Positions 16,373 to 25,524 are shown, numbered from the stretch's first letter. The stretch: DNA of 59,005 bases from Saprospiraceae bacterium (GCA_027488935.1 JAIYAP010000086.1:1-59005); one strand, 5' to 3'. Made by a program: numbers and translations. Notes: generated by a model from the letters alone, not told the origin.

Positions 16373-18442
16373 TTATTGGTACTTAATCTCCACCCGATTA
16401 ATCAAATCGCCAGGTTGTATCCGGTTTACGACATCCATGCCCTGTTTTACCTTGCCAAAAATGGTGTAATTGCCATCTAAATGCGGTGCAGGGGAATGCG
16501 TGATGAAAAACTGGGTACCTTCTGTATCAAATCCTGCCGAAGCCATGCCCAGGTAGCCATCGGCATTATACCACGCCATGCCGATTTCGGTGCGGATGGT
16601 ATAATCGAGCGCACCATAGCCGTCGCCGCGCGGGCAGCCGCCTTGAATGACAAAATTGGGCACCACGCGGTGGAAACTTTTACCATTGTACTCGCCCCGC
16701 CCCGCCAAATCCAGGAAGTTCGCAACCGAACCAGGTGCCCATTGTGGATAAAACTCTACCACAATATTGCCTTTATTCGTTTCAATGGTGGCTTCTGTTT
16801 TTTGACTCACCAGGTTCAAACGCTGCCAATCGATCGGATGGTTGAACGGAATAGCCGGTTTAGAGGGCTCCGGACGTTCCTCAAAATAGGCAATCGCTTT
16901 ATCTAAGGCCATATAAGCTTCCACATCGCGGGGCATTTTCAGTTTTCCCAAGGCCGTTCTAAAGTCTTCAATGCGCACGGAATCGCGTAAAGTGCGGTAA
17001 TTGAGTGCAGGAATACGCAGTCCATCCGTTCCGGAAGCGATCATGCCGGGATCACCCGAGGCGATCATTTCACGCATATAATAGTACATTTCGCGGCGGG
17101 CGGTACGCGCTGATTCGCCGAAAAACGCATAAAAATCGGGACGTTGCAGGATCGTAAGCAAGGCTTCTGCAGCAGCGGATTTTACGGCAGGATGGCTGTC
17201 GGTAAAACCTTTTTCGTGGATCCAGCGGTATTGCCAGCCAAATTCAGACAATGCATTCAGGCAAGCAGCGCGTTCATAAGGGTTTTTGGAGCCTAAAAAC
17301 AGCTCCCGAAGCCGATAATTGACAAAATCCTTAGATTCGGGTGCGGAACGGCCCAACCATTTGTTGGATGCCCGATACAGGGCGATTTGGGCCAGCATGG
17401 GAATTTGGGCAGCATGTTCGCGGGCATAACGCCAGTAATAATCGCTATCTTCTATATGGCCATTGGTCACAAAAAATTCAGCAGCCGTGCGACTCACATG
17501 CACATTGGTATCAAGCACCAGGGGTAGCACCATCGAACGAACGGTGTCGAACTGAAAACCAGACATGGCCTGAACAATGTTGCATTTTACCCGCCAATCT
17601 TGTTCTGTGTGGATTACTTTGGATAAAATTGCAAACGCCGGGGTGGTTTTAGACTTCCCAAGCGCTTTGGCCAAGGCCATCCGAATGTCTGGATTTTGTA
17701 CCGAACGCACCAAAGCCGCTGCCAACAGTACCGACTGCAAACTATCGGGCGAAAGGTCTTTCGTGCGTGCCAGGTATTGGGCAGCCATCAAACGGGCAGG
17801 CGATGGAATGCGCTCGTTGGCTACATACGTGACCATCTGCGCAGTCGCAACCGGATCGGTTAAGTTGCGTACGCCAAAACGATAAATTGCCCGGCATTGG
17901 CCCTCTAAAAGCAGGGTATCTGTGGGTAAATAGGTGCTGACGGAGGCAATTTGTTTCAAACTTGCCGCGCCGCCGCAACGACCAATGGCCTCCAACACGG
18001 TTGCATTGAAACGTTGGTGCTGCGACAAGGAATCGTTGGAAATAAATGCCGCAATCAGTGCTTTTTCTGATTTTAAAGCGCCAATTTGTCCTAAAACAAA
18101 GGCCGCTGCAATACGTACGTCTTCTACCGGATCTTGCAAGCGCCCGATTACGGCAGGTACTGCGTTGGTATCTTTGATGGAGGCAAATGCCAGCGTGGCG
18201 ATATACCGCAGCGTCACATTCGGATTGTCCAAATAATGCAGCAGGCTATCCACTTTCCGGGCATCGCGCAGGTCGTATAATTGCTGAATTTGCTTGTTGC
18301 GCAAATCAATATTCACACTGCCTTGTTTCGGATTTTTGTCCTCCGCAGAAGGCGGTACACATTGACACAAGAAGAGCGACAACACAAGCCCGGACAACAA
18401 CAAGGGTGCATGATGCAATAATTGCGAAAATATTTTACGCAT
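16373..18442 (-). CDS. HEAT-repeat protein with C-terminal cyclophilin domain
   Basis: The N-terminus is an export signal (LLLSGLVLSLFLCQC). About residues 40-470 are alpha-helical HEAT-like repeats with recurring pairs such as TLRYIATLAFASIKD and DVRIAAAFVLGQIG. The last 150 residues are a cyclophilin-type peptidyl-prolyl isomerase: FHRVVPNFVIQGGCP (catalytic Arg, Phe and Gln), GYLGMASAG, TQFFITHSPAPHLDGNYTIFGKV. It would fold or hold exported proteins in the periplasm or at a membrane, with the HEAT part as client or partner platform. The start at 18442 puts basic residues right before the signal core; ATG 18463 is the alternative. It follows ald closely and probably shares its transcript. 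Confidence 0.88.
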   Translation of the reverse strand: MRKIFSQLLHHAPLLLSGLVLSLFLCQCVPPSAEDKNPKQGSVNIDLRNKQIQQLYDLRDARKVDSLLHYLDNPNVTLRYIATLAFASIKDTNAVPAVIGRLQDPVEDVRIAAAFVLGQIGALKSEKALIAAFISNDSLSQHQRFNATVLEAIGRCGGAASLKQIASVSTYLPTDTLLLEGQCRAIYRFGVRNLTDPVATAQMVTYVANERIPSPARLMAAQYLARTKDLSPDSLQSVLLAAALVRSVQNPDIRMALAKALGKSKTTPAFAILSKVIHTEQDWRVKCNIVQAMSGFQFDTVRSMVLPLVLDTNVHVSRTAAEFFVTNGHIEDSDYYWRYAREHAAQIPMLAQIALYRASNKWLGRSAPESKDFVNYRLRELFLGSKNPYERAACLNALSEFGWQYRWIHEKGFTDSHPAVKSAAAEALLTILQRPDFYAFFGESARTARREMYYYMREMIASGDPGMIASGTDGLRIPALNYRTLRDSVRIEDFRTALGKLKMPRDVEAYMALDKAIAYFEERPEPSKPAIPFNHPIDWQRLNLVSQKTEATIETNKGNIVVEFYPQWAPGSVANFLDLAGRGEYNGKSFHRVVPNFVIQGGCPRGDGYGALDYTIRTEIGMAWYNADGYLGMASAGFDTEGTQFFITHSPAPHLDGNYTIFGKVKQGMDVVNRIQPGDLINRVEIKYQ

Positions 18443-18465
18443 ACCAATATGTAATTGATTCATAA

Positions 18466-19659
18466 TCAGAAGTCGGAAGTGATCAACAAGTCTAAGTTTG
18501 TCGATTTTAATTGAAATAAAGCGCCAAGGTAGGCATTTGTAAGGCAGCCTTTATAGGTATATACCCCGTTTCTCAATCCTTCATTGGAGGTTATGAGCGA
18601 CAAAACGCCGCCGTGTTCGGCCCGCAAAAGCAAGGAGGTCAGGATATTGCTGATGGCATCGGAGGCAGTGCGCGCCACCCGAGACGGGATATTGGGCACG
18701 CAATAGTGCGTCACCCCGTATTTTTCATACGTCGGATGATCATGGGTGGTCATTTGGGAGGTTTCAAAACATCCCCCCTGGTCGATGCTGACATCCAGGA
18801 TGACCGAACCAGGTTTCATGCGGCTTACAATTTCTTCCGAAACGATCATCGGCGAGCGACCCTGGGCGGAATGCACGGCACCAATGGCCACATCGGCAGT
18901 GAGTAATTGCTCTTTTAAATGAACCGGATTGACCACGGAAGTATGCAATTGTCGGCCTACTTTATTTTGCAGGCGCATCAATTTGTATACGTTATTGTCA
19001 AAAATACGCACTTCTGCACCCAAACCGATGGCCGTACGGGTCGCAAATTCAGCCACCACCCCTGCGCCCAGGATAATCACTTTAGCAGGCGGCACCCCGG
19101 CAATGCCACCGAGCAAAACGCCTTTACCACCTCGGTTGGTCGCCAGCAAATCGGCAGCAATCAGGATCGCACTGATGCCGGCAATTTCGCTCATGGCATT
19201 CACGATGGGAAAAACACCCGTTTCATCGTCGCGGATATACTCCATAGCAAGCGCGATGACCCTTTTTTTCTGCAATTTGACAATGTAATCGGTATGCAGC
19301 ATCGGCAAATGGATGGGCGAAATCAATACCTGATTGGGCTGCATCAAGTCAATTTCTTCGAGGGTCGGCGGCGCAACTTTGAGCAACACATCGGCTTTAA
19401 AGATGGCTTCCTTGCTGTGTACCACTTCTGCGCCCGCTTCGGCATAATCGAGGTCGCTGAATTTAGCCTTTTCACCCGCACCGGCCTCCACAATCACCCG
19501 ATGACCCTGGGCGGTAAGCGTCGTTACCGCATGCGGAACCAATGCAACCCGATTTTCTTGCATGGTATTTTCCTTCGGCACGCCGATAAATAGCCGCTGA
19601 TGTCTGGGCAACATTTCCAGGGTTTCTTCCTGGGTACGCGATACGGAAAGGGTCTCCAT
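18466..19659 (-). CDS. ald: Alanine dehydrogenase
   Basis: The protein has the alanine dehydrogenase/transhydrogenase alpha-subunit fold: N-terminal IGVPKENTMQENRVALVP with the substrate-binding Lys, VVHSKEAIFKADVLLKVAPP, SPIHLP (the His of the active site), the NAD-binding Rossmann loop VIILGAGVVAEFATRTAIGLGA, VILDVSIDQGGCFETS, and VPNIPSRVARTAS near the end. It interconverts L-alanine and pyruvate plus ammonia using NAD in the cytoplasm, linking amino-acid catabolism to the alanine pool used by the MurF-Alr enzyme encoded close by. The last 20 or so residues extend past the usual family end. TTTG-N22-TAATTTTG upstream, inside the 3' end of tsaE, looks like its own promoter. Confidence 0.9.
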   Translation of the reverse strand: METLSVSRTQEETLEMLPRHQRLFIGVPKENTMQENRVALVPHAVTTLTAQGHRVIVEAGAGEKAKFSDLDYAEAGAEVVHSKEAIFKADVLLKVAPPTLEEIDLMQPNQVLISPIHLPMLHTDYIVKLQKKRVIALAMEYIRDDETGVFPIVNAMSEIAGISAILIAADLLATNRGGKGVLLGGIAGVPPAKVIILGAGVVAEFATRTAIGLGAEVRIFDNNVYKLMRLQNKVGRQLHTSVVNPVHLKEQLLTADVAIGAVHSAQGRSPMIVSEEIVSRMKPGSVILDVSIDQGGCFETSQMTTHDHPTYEKYGVTHYCVPNIPSRVARTASDAISNILTSLLLRAEHGGVLSLITSNEGLRNGVYTYKGCLTNAYLGALFQLKSTNLDLLITSDF

Positions 19660-19686
19660 GTTGATTGAATGCTTATTAAAATTTGC

Positions 19687-20121
19687 CTAAATTGGGTTCA
19701 AAATTAAGATGCGACGTTCGGTTTCATTCAAAATTTCAATTTGAATTTTTACCAGGTCGTCGCTAAAAAACAGTTCGGCAAGTTGGGGCCATTCAATGAG
19801 GCAGTACCATGGATCTTCCAATAAATCATCCAACCCAATATCAAACACTTCCTCGGCCGTTTCCAGACGGTAAAGGTCCAAATGGTGGATAAAACCAATC
19901 GTTCCGTCTGCTTCCCGGTACTGATATTCGTTCACCAAGGAAAACGTTGGGCTGTTGACACCCTCCGCTACCCCAAAAAAACGACAAAACATTTTTACAA
20001 AGGTCGTTTTTCCTGCGCCCATATCGCCATAAAGTGCAACTTTGCGTCGCCCGGCAAATGCCTGTATCATGGCAGGAAAATGCGCCATGAGTGCTTCGGG
20101 TTGATGTATGGTTATTTCCAA
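19687..20121 (-). CDS. tsaE: tRNA threonylcarbamoyladenosine biosynthesis ATPase TsaE
   Basis: The 144-residue protein has the TsaE signature: Walker A LYGDMGAGKTTFVKMF, then SPTFSLVNEYQY (the switch segment), HLDLYRLE and the IEWPQ motif near the end. TsaE energises the TsaB-TsaC-TsaD system that makes t6A at position 37 of ANN-decoding tRNAs, including the tRNA-Ile encoded 2.6 kb away. The start is TTG, because the frame closes at a TAG just upstream (20137-20139) and no ATG is available. It is divergent from the MurF-Alr gene with only 33 bp between them, so its promoter must overlap that coding region. The ald gene follows on the same strand. Confidence 0.93.
   Translation of the reverse strand: MEITIHQPEALMAHFPAMIQAFAGRRKVALYGDMGAGKTTFVKMFCRFFGVAEGVNSPTFSLVNEYQYREADGTIGFIHHLDLYRLETAEEVFDIGLDDLLEDPWYCLIEWPQLAELFFSDDLVKIQIEILNETERRILILNPI
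19699..19732 (-). promoter_or_regulatory. Promoter of ald (TTTG-N22-TAATTTTG)
   Basis: On the minus strand: -33 TTTG at 19729-19732, 22-nt spacer, -7 TAATTTTG at 19699-19706. Matches the Bacteroidota consensus and would start RNA roughly 30 nt before the ald ATG. It lies within the last codons of tsaE. Confidence 0.55.
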
Positions 20122-20139
20122 AGGTAACGAATTTTCCTA

Positions 20140-20167
20140 CAAAGGTAAACCGCGATGAACGATTCAA
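20140..20167 (-). promoter_or_regulatory. Probable tsaE promoter inside murF-alr 5' end
   Basis: On the minus strand: TTG at 20165-20167, 17-nt spacer, -7 TACCTTTG at 20140-20147. RNA would begin about 13 nt before the TTG start of tsaE. CAAAGGTAA is repeated 21 bp away at 20119, over the start codon. Spacing is at the short end of the accepted range. Confidence 0.5.
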
Positions 20168-22632
20168 TAACAAGTATTGCCGATTTACTTCAAGCGAAGT
20201 GGTTACAGCAAAAAAATCCTGCTGCCACGATCGCCTATTTATCGCTCGACAGCCGACAATTGTCTGCCCCAACCCTGAGTTTATTCTTTGCGCTGCCCGG
20301 ATTGCGGCACGATGGACACCGTTTTTTGGCGGATGCCTACCGCGCGGGGGTGCGCAATTTTGTGGTAAGCCAGGAAATTGCATTAGACGCTATGCCGGAA
20401 GGCAATGTCGTGCGGGTGCCGGATACCTTGCAGGCTTTACAACAGGTCGCCGCTGCCCACCGCGCCCAGTTTCGGCTGCCGGTGCTGGGCATTACGGGCA
20501 GCAACGGCAAAACCATTGTAAAAGAATGGCTGTATCAATTGCTTTCGCCTGATTTTCAAATTGTTAGAAGCCCAAAAAGTTATAATTCTCAAATTGGAGT
20601 GCCTTTGTCGGTTTGGCAAATTCAGGCGCAACACTCCTTGGGTATTTTCGAAGCGGGCATTTCCCAAATGGGCGAAATGGCCAAACTCGCGGCCGTGATT
20701 CAACCCGAAATGGGCATTTTTACCAACATTGGTACCGCGCATCAGGAGGGATTTGTGTCCGAAGCGGCCAAAATTGCTGAAAAAATGCTGCTTTTTGAGC
20801 ATGCATCGCAACTCATTTTCTGCGCCGATCATCCAGGCATAACGGCCGCTGTCAAGCAATGGCAAACAAAACCTAGTCGCCATCCGCTTTCTTGGTCTAC
20901 CAAAGGAGCGCCCGCCACCCTTCAAATAACCGATTTAAATACCACGCTTTCCGGTAAAACGCAGTTTAAAGTGCCCCAATTAGACGAAAATCGGGTGTTT
21001 GAAATCCCGTTTACCGATGCTGCATCCATCGAAAATGCGCTGCATTGTTTTGCGGTACTCTGGCATTTTCAGGTAGATCCGGCGGTAATTGCCGCGCGAT
21101 TGGCCAAATTGGAACCCGTGGAGATGCGGTTAGAGTTAAAAGCCGCCATTCAGCGTTGCAGTTTGATCAATGATGCGTATAGTAATGATTTGAGTTCGTT
21201 GCGCATTGCTTTGCAGTTTGCGGCCCAGCAAGTACAAAAAACGCGTTTTACCCTCATTTTATCGGATATTTTGCAAAGTGGTATTTCAGATACTGCTTTA
21301 TATGAAAAGGTAGCCGATGCTTTGGTGGAATTTAAGGTACATCGCCTGATTGGAATTGGGTCGGCGATTTTAAGCATTAAGCCGTTTTTACCAGCCGATA
21401 TAGAAGCGCAGTTTTACCCCGGAACCGACGCGTTTTTGCAGGATTTTGGACAAATCGTATTTCAAGACGAATTAATTTTGTTAAAAGGTGCCCGGATGTT
21501 TGCGTTTGAGCGCATTGCGCATCGCTTAGAAGAAAAGGCGCATAAAACGGTTTTAGAGGTCAATTTGAGTGCGGTGATCCACAATTTGAACGTGTACAAC
21601 CGCCTATTACAACCCGGCACAAAAATGATGGTGATGGTAAAAGCGGCGGGTTATGGCAGCGGATCGGCGGAATTGGCCAAATTGCTCGAATTTCACAAAG
21701 TCGATTATTTGGGGGTTGCTTATGCCGATGAAGGCATTGAATTGCGACACGCCGGGGTGAATTTGCCCATTTTGGTGCTTAATCCGGAACCCAGCAGTTT
21801 TGATGCCCTGTACCGGCACCGACTCGAACCAGAAGTATACAGTTTGGCCTTGTGGGAAGCGCTGGCGCGGTACGCCGGACGTGAAAAACAAATGTCTATC
21901 CATTTAAAATTAGATACGGGCATGCACCGCCTCGGTTTTGAGTCCGACCAACTAGGCGCTGTGTTGCAACAAATGCAGGCTTATCCCAATTTGCGGGTAC
22001 AATCGGTGTTTTCGCATTTGTCGGCCAGTGACGTAGCAGTGCATGATGATTTTACGCATCAGCAGGCGCGGGTGTTTTCGGACATGTACACCCAAATTGT
22101 TGCTGCCCTGGGATACAGGCCTTTGCGGCATTTGGCCAATTCGGGTGGTATTTCGCGTTTTCCGGAGTACCATTTTGAGATGGTGCGGCTGGGTATTGGG
22201 CTGTATGGCATCGATTCGGCGGGTAAACAAGATGCCTTGCGGGTGGTGAATACCTTAAAAGCCACTATTAGTCAGATTAAATCGGTTAAGGCAGGTGAGA
22301 CGGTGGGGTACAATCGGAATGGTCCGGTGGAGCAGCCCACCCGTATTGCCACCATCAGCATTGGGTATGCCGACGGGTTTTTGCGGCTTGCGGGCGGCGG
22401 GCGCTATGCCGTGTACCTGCACGGGCGATTGGCACCCACCATTGGCAACGTGTGTATGGACATGAGCATGATTGATGTCAGCCAGATTCCTGAAGCGCGA
22501 GAGGGCGATGTGGTGGTGATTTTTGGCGAGCAACACCCCGTGCAACAATTGGCGAAAGTGTTACAAACCATTCCTTATGAAGTATTTACCAATATTTCAG
22601 AACGGGTAAAAAGGGTTTATTGGCAGGAATAG
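20155..22632 (+). CDS. Bifunctional MurF-like ligase / alanine racemase
   Basis: Residues 1-460 are a MurF-like Mur ligase with P-loop GITGSNGKT (112-120) and TNIGTAHQEGF; residues 465-825 are a complete alanine racemase with VLEVNLSAVIHNL, PLP-binding Lys496 in MVMVKAAGYGSG, the HLKLDTGMHRLGF motif, and the C-terminal GYNRNG and ISIGYADGF segments. The racemase makes D-Ala and the ligase would add D-Ala-D-Ala to the cell-wall precursor; such fusions are typical of Bacteroidota. Several MurF motifs are altered (KSYNSQIGVPL, ISQMGEMAKL and DAYSND, against NNxIGVPL, xxGE(I/L) and DAYNANP), while a second gene in the window encodes a canonical MurF. The fused ligase half may therefore be weak or altered. 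Confidence 0.93.
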   Translation: MNDSITSIADLLQAKWLQQKNPAATIAYLSLDSRQLSAPTLSLFFALPGLRHDGHRFLADAYRAGVRNFVVSQEIALDAMPEGNVVRVPDTLQALQQVAAAHRAQFRLPVLGITGSNGKTIVKEWLYQLLSPDFQIVRSPKSYNSQIGVPLSVWQIQAQHSLGIFEAGISQMGEMAKLAAVIQPEMGIFTNIGTAHQEGFVSEAAKIAEKMLLFEHASQLIFCADHPGITAAVKQWQTKPSRHPLSWSTKGAPATLQITDLNTTLSGKTQFKVPQLDENRVFEIPFTDAASIENALHCFAVLWHFQVDPAVIAARLAKLEPVEMRLELKAAIQRCSLINDAYSNDLSSLRIALQFAAQQVQKTRFTLILSDILQSGISDTALYEKVADALVEFKVHRLIGIGSAILSIKPFLPADIEAQFYPGTDAFLQDFGQIVFQDELILLKGARMFAFERIAHRLEEKAHKTVLEVNLSAVIHNLNVYNRLLQPGTKMMVMVKAAGYGSGSAELAKLLEFHKVDYLGVAYADEGIELRHAGVNLPILVLNPEPSSFDALYRHRLEPEVYSLALWEALARYAGREKQMSIHLKLDTGMHRLGFESDQLGAVLQQMQAYPNLRVQSVFSHLSASDVAVHDDFTHQQARVFSDMYTQIVAALGYRPLRHLANSGGISRFPEYHFEMVRLGIGLYGIDSAGKQDALRVVNTLKATISQIKSVKAGETVGYNRNGPVEQPTRIATISIGYADGFLRLAGGGRYAVYLHGRLAPTIGNVCMDMSMIDVSQIPEAREGDVVVIFGEQHPVQQLAKVLQTIPYEVFTNISERVKRVYWQE

Positions 22633-22720
22633 CGTGAAAAAAGTGCGCTATTCAGGAATTAATTGTAAATTTGCGCCGTTCTTGTAAAATCGCTGCTGTA
22701 TTTTCAGGCATATTTTAGAA

Positions 22721-22794
22721 GGGCTTGTAGCTCAGGTGGTTAGAGCGGCTGACTCATAATCAGATGGTCGCGGGTTCAATTCCTGCCAGGCCCA
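22721..22794 (+). tRNA. tRNA-Ile (anticodon CAU, lysidine type)
   Basis: A 74-nt cloverleaf: acceptor GGGCTTG pairs with CAGGCCC (one G-U), D arm GCTC/GAGC, anticodon loop CTCATAA with CAT at 22755-22757, T arm GCGGG-TTCAATT-CCTGC, discriminator A. CCA is not encoded. The CAU anticodon with GACTCATAATC flanks resembles the minor isoleucine tRNA in which C34 becomes lysidine and reads AUA, rather than elongator or initiator Met. A TAAATTTG box at 22666-22673 could be its -7 element. Confidence 0.85.
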
Positions 22795-22808
22795 CATTGA
22801 AAATCAAA

Positions 22809-22844
22809 GACTTACGCAGATTTTTTTGCGTGGGTCTTTTTTTT
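22809..22844 (+). terminator. Terminator after tRNA-Ile
   Basis: GACTTACGCA (22809-22818) pairs with TGCGTGGGTC (22827-22836), two G-U pairs, followed by eight T. It ends the tRNA transcript. Confidence 0.8.
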
Positions 22845-22925
22845 GAATACTAATTGCACACAAGCGTGTTAACGCTACTATGCAATCAATACCGTTCCAA
22901 TCTCGTATTTGTGCCCACGCCCATC

Positions 22926-23828
22926 TCACAAACGTTTTCCCGAACAGTTTATAGCATAAAAATTGAATAGCGTTTTAAACCGATATTGAACACTATCCTG
23001 CGAATCAAAGACATCTAACATATAGGTATCGCAACCGGTTGGCTTGCAATTAAATTCACCAAAATAGCGGTTCGAATTGCTAAGTCGCTGCAAAACCCGG
23101 CCGTCCACTTTGATTGGGTTGTAGGGAAGGTTTTGAACCTCAATGGTGTCAAAAAATGCAAACGTTCCAGCATCCGTCACACACTGGCATTTATAATCGT
23201 TTTTTTCTGTACTTCCACCAACAACCACTGTTTTTTGGGCAATGGTATCCGGGCTTTCACATCGTGCTATTTTCACTTTAACCGTAAAGGTGCCCGTGGC
23301 ATCGTATGCATGCGTCGTATGATATCCTGTCCCGGTTTTTCCATCGCCAAAATCCCATTGATAGGAAAAACTGCAAGTGCTTTGGCAATCAGGTGTTGCG
23401 ATATTGGCCACAAAATGTGCTGTATCGCGTACATAAAGTGAATCATTGGAGTCAATACGGAATCCACAAGGTGGAATCGCGTGGTGTATCACCCAGACGC
23501 TGTCGGTATTTTCACCGTAGGTATTGCCACGCTCTACGCGTAATTTTATGATATTCAAGCCAATATGGCGAAATTGATGGATGGCGTAGATGGTTTGGGT
23601 GGTATCGTTTTTGCTTCCATCTCCCCACGACCAAATGTACCGATCGGATGGTGTTTGGTCGGTGCTAAAGGTGATGTTTTCATCATCATACACCGTGTCG
23701 CGTTGGTTGTTGTTTTCCAAATACGGCGTGAAGGTTTTTTCCCAGGTAGTTGGTGGCGCAGTGGTTTCTTTTTTGCAGGCGAACATGCAAAATACTATCA
23801 AAACATCTATAAAAAGCAGTTTTTTCAT
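22926..23828 (-). CDS. PKD-domain lipoprotein
   Basis: Starting at ATG 23828 the protein opens with a lipoprotein signal, MKKLLFIDVLIVFCMFAC, with Cys18 the likely lipid-bearing residue. Two PKD domains follow, each with the W-x-(F/W)-G-D-G core (IWSWGDG and YQWDFGDG) and a closing beta strand. PKD domains are Ig-like modules on surface proteins that often bind carbohydrate or other proteins. A C-terminal region of about 100 residues rich in Cys pairs (CQC, CKPTGCDTY) is of unknown fold. It is probably an outer-membrane surface lipoprotein. No T9SS tail is seen. TAAGTTTG at 23850-23857 on the minus strand may be its -7 box. Confidence 0.85.
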   Translation of the reverse strand: MKKLLFIDVLIVFCMFACKKETTAPPTTWEKTFTPYLENNNQRDTVYDDENITFSTDQTPSDRYIWSWGDGSKNDTTQTIYAIHQFRHIGLNIIKLRVERGNTYGENTDSVWVIHHAIPPCGFRIDSNDSLYVRDTAHFVANIATPDCQSTCSFSYQWDFGDGKTGTGYHTTHAYDATGTFTVKVKIARCESPDTIAQKTVVVGGSTEKNDYKCQCVTDAGTFAFFDTIEVQNLPYNPIKVDGRVLQRLSNSNRYFGEFNCKPTGCDTYMLDVFDSQDSVQYRFKTLFNFYAINCSGKRL

Positions 23829-23926
23829 AAAAGTATGGTTGTTTTTGTACAAACTTAATGTCTTTTCATTGAAAAAAGGCATTAAATGATATGGAATGCT
23901 ATTCTAGGCTAATTGCCTATCATACA

Positions 23927-24172
23927 TTATTTAATCTCATCTTCTTGATGAACTCTTAGGATTGAATTCAATAAGTCCAATGAATAATATCGTTTATTTT
24001 TTAGAAAAGCCTCAAAAAGAGGCCGCAGTTCAGATAAGATTCCTTTTTCTCGAGCATTCGAAAGCAGACCAATCGTGCCGATACATTGTATTCCTAAACT
24101 TTCTGCAATGTTTCTGGCTTTTTTACAATAAAAAATAGGCACGGTATCTGAAATCACTAGCCCATTTTTCAT
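23927..24172 (-). pseudogene. DUF3368 PIN-like toxin with internal deletion
   Basis: The 81-residue product begins like a DUF3368 toxin (LVISDTVPIFY, holding the first PIN Asp) and then jumps straight into the C-terminal part of the family (CKKARNIAESLGIQCIGTIGLL, then SELRPLFEAFLKNKRYYSLDLLNSIL). Full DUF3368 proteins are about 150-160 residues; roughly 70 central residues, including the remaining catalytic acids, are missing. The frame is intact across the junction, so this is an in-frame deletion rather than a frameshift. It starts 1 bp after the UPF0175 antitoxin gene, the normal partner. The toxin is predicted to be inactive; the fragment could still bind its antitoxin. Confidence 0.75.
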
Positions 24173-24173
24173 C

Positions 24174-24434
24174 CTATTTCAATTTTTCGACGTCAAGCAA
24201 CACATCCTCCAACTCCAAAGTTGAAATCGGTATGTTATTTTCAGCCAACATGGTTTCAAATTCAAACCTTGAAAGTTCTGCAATTTGAGCTGCTTTCCCA
24301 ATGGTAACTTTGAGTTGGGTGTACAATTGAATGGCCAATGCATGCTTGATCCGCTGCTTCAATTCTTTTTCCGACACGTTCAAGGTGAGCAAAATATCGG
24401 AAGGAAGGTCTATAACAAAGTTTTGTAATGCCAT
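24174..24434 (-). CDS. UPF0175-family antitoxin
   Basis: The protein (ATG 24434, start MALQNF) carries the UPF0175 pattern: VIDLPSDILLTL, then a long helix ELKQRIKHALAIQLYTQLKVTIGKAAQIAELSRFEFETMLAENNIPI, ending in an acidic tail. The family is a helix-turn-helix DNA-binding antitoxin found directly upstream of DUF3368 PIN-like toxins, as here. A TTG 15 bp further upstream is possible but less likely. With the toxin damaged, this antitoxin may persist by chance or protect against related toxins elsewhere in the genome. Confidence 0.85.
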   Translation of the reverse strand: MALQNFVIDLPSDILLTLNVSEKELKQRIKHALAIQLYTQLKVTIGKAAQIAELSRFEFETMLAENNIPISTLELEDVLLDVEKLK

Positions 24435-24500
24435 ATTTTTATTTACCAAGGAATACTCCTTTATGAGAATTTGGCTTGAATGCTTAGGGAAAGCAAGCCC

Positions 24501-25322
24501 CTAAATCATCCCAGTCATTTTAGCCAATTGTACCAAAGCCGTTGTATCTCGGGCTCCCAGTTTTTCGATCATTTTGCTTCGATGATTTCCAACCGTATTT
24601 ACACTAATAAATAATCTTTTAGCAATTTCGGAGGTTTCAAGGTCCTCTGCAATCAGGCTTAAAATCTCTTTTTCGCGGGGAGATAACAAATCGCGTTTTA
24701 CAGATTCTTTTGTGCCGGAATGAAAGGTTTGTACGTATTCGTTTTCAGGACCATAAGAGAGCCGAATCCAATAGTGGCTCACTGTATTTTTTATCAGGTA
24801 TTGAATATTTTGAATGTAGTTTAAGGTGTATTTAAAATTGCGCGCTTCATCTACCTGCACAGGAACGCCTTGTGAGAATAGTCGTATTTGTTTGCCATCG
24901 GTTCGCACAAAACGCATGCCGCAATGGTGAATTTTCATATTCACACGGGATTCAAAAGGTATTTTTGGAAAAATACTTGTTAGCCAATTTACCGATTCGT
25001 AGGGAAACGCAGCGTAATCGTTGTGCAAAATACTCAATACGTTTTTCATTTTTTCATCCGTTGTTCCCATCGGCAATTCGCCCCAAAATTCTTCATGCCC
25101 TACTTCTAATTCCGGCTGATAAGTTTGGTGATTAAAAATCGTAAGGATCGTATCGGCGCCTTTCACACCGTGTAGGAGGAATGCTAATTCTTTTAAGTGT
25201 TCCGCTTTCTGTTCCAGGTTTTCTTTTCTGAAAATAAAGTCTGATAGTTGGACTACGCGGTCATAAATGGCTTCGGCCTTGCGAAGTCCAAGTAAAGGCT
25301 GGGTTAGGGCTGTTTGACTCAT
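24501..25322 (-). CDS. LuxR-type transcriptional regulator
   Basis: The C-terminal 65 residues are a LuxR/GerE helix-turn-helix: LLSPREKEILSLIAEDLETSEIAKRLFISVNTVGNHRSKMIEKLGARD, with the conserved P-R-E-x-E-(I/V)-L and T-V-x-x-(H/N) recognition helix. The first 200 residues contain no receiver domain; an aromatic-rich region (WGELPMGTTDEKMK, YVQTFHSGT) recalls PAS-like ligand folds seen in Bacteroidota LuxR proteins of similar length, but I cannot name the ligand. It is divergent from the ECF sigma gene with about 250 bp between the starts, a setting in which the two could be co-controlled. Confidence 0.85.
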   Translation of the reverse strand: MSQTALTQPLLGLRKAEAIYDRVVQLSDFIFRKENLEQKAEHLKELAFLLHGVKGADTILTIFNHQTYQPELEVGHEEFWGELPMGTTDEKMKNVLSILHNDYAAFPYESVNWLTSIFPKIPFESRVNMKIHHCGMRFVRTDGKQIRLFSQGVPVQVDEARNFKYTLNYIQNIQYLIKNTVSHYWIRLSYGPENEYVQTFHSGTKESVKRDLLSPREKEILSLIAEDLETSEIAKRLFISVNTVGNHRSKMIEKLGARDTTALVQLAKMTGMI

Positions 25323-25493
25323 ATTTTGATCAAAGGTGTGTCCTGTATTTCAGTGCAACTGATTTTGCGTGAATCATCTAGATTGTCAAATCCAATTGAT
25401 CAAAATTCATTGCATTGGAATATAGAAAGGTAAATAAAATAAAATTCAGATCAGAAGGATTAAATATCACCGACAAAATAGCGATTGTCACTA

Positions 25494-25524
25494 TTGCCCT
25501 CCCTTGGGCCGCATTCTACCTTTG
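25494..25524 (+). promoter_or_regulatory. Promoter of the ECF sigma gene (TTG-N20-TACCTTTG)
   Basis: -33 TTG at 25494-25496, 20-nt spacer, -7 TACCTTTG at 25517-25524, predicting RNA start about 25530. This supports the ATG at 25577 over any start further upstream. Confidence 0.65.

Noticed and set aside
22926-23828. PKD protein as a T9SS cargo
   Set aside because: A lipobox is present at the start and no PNP-type sorting tail is found at the end.
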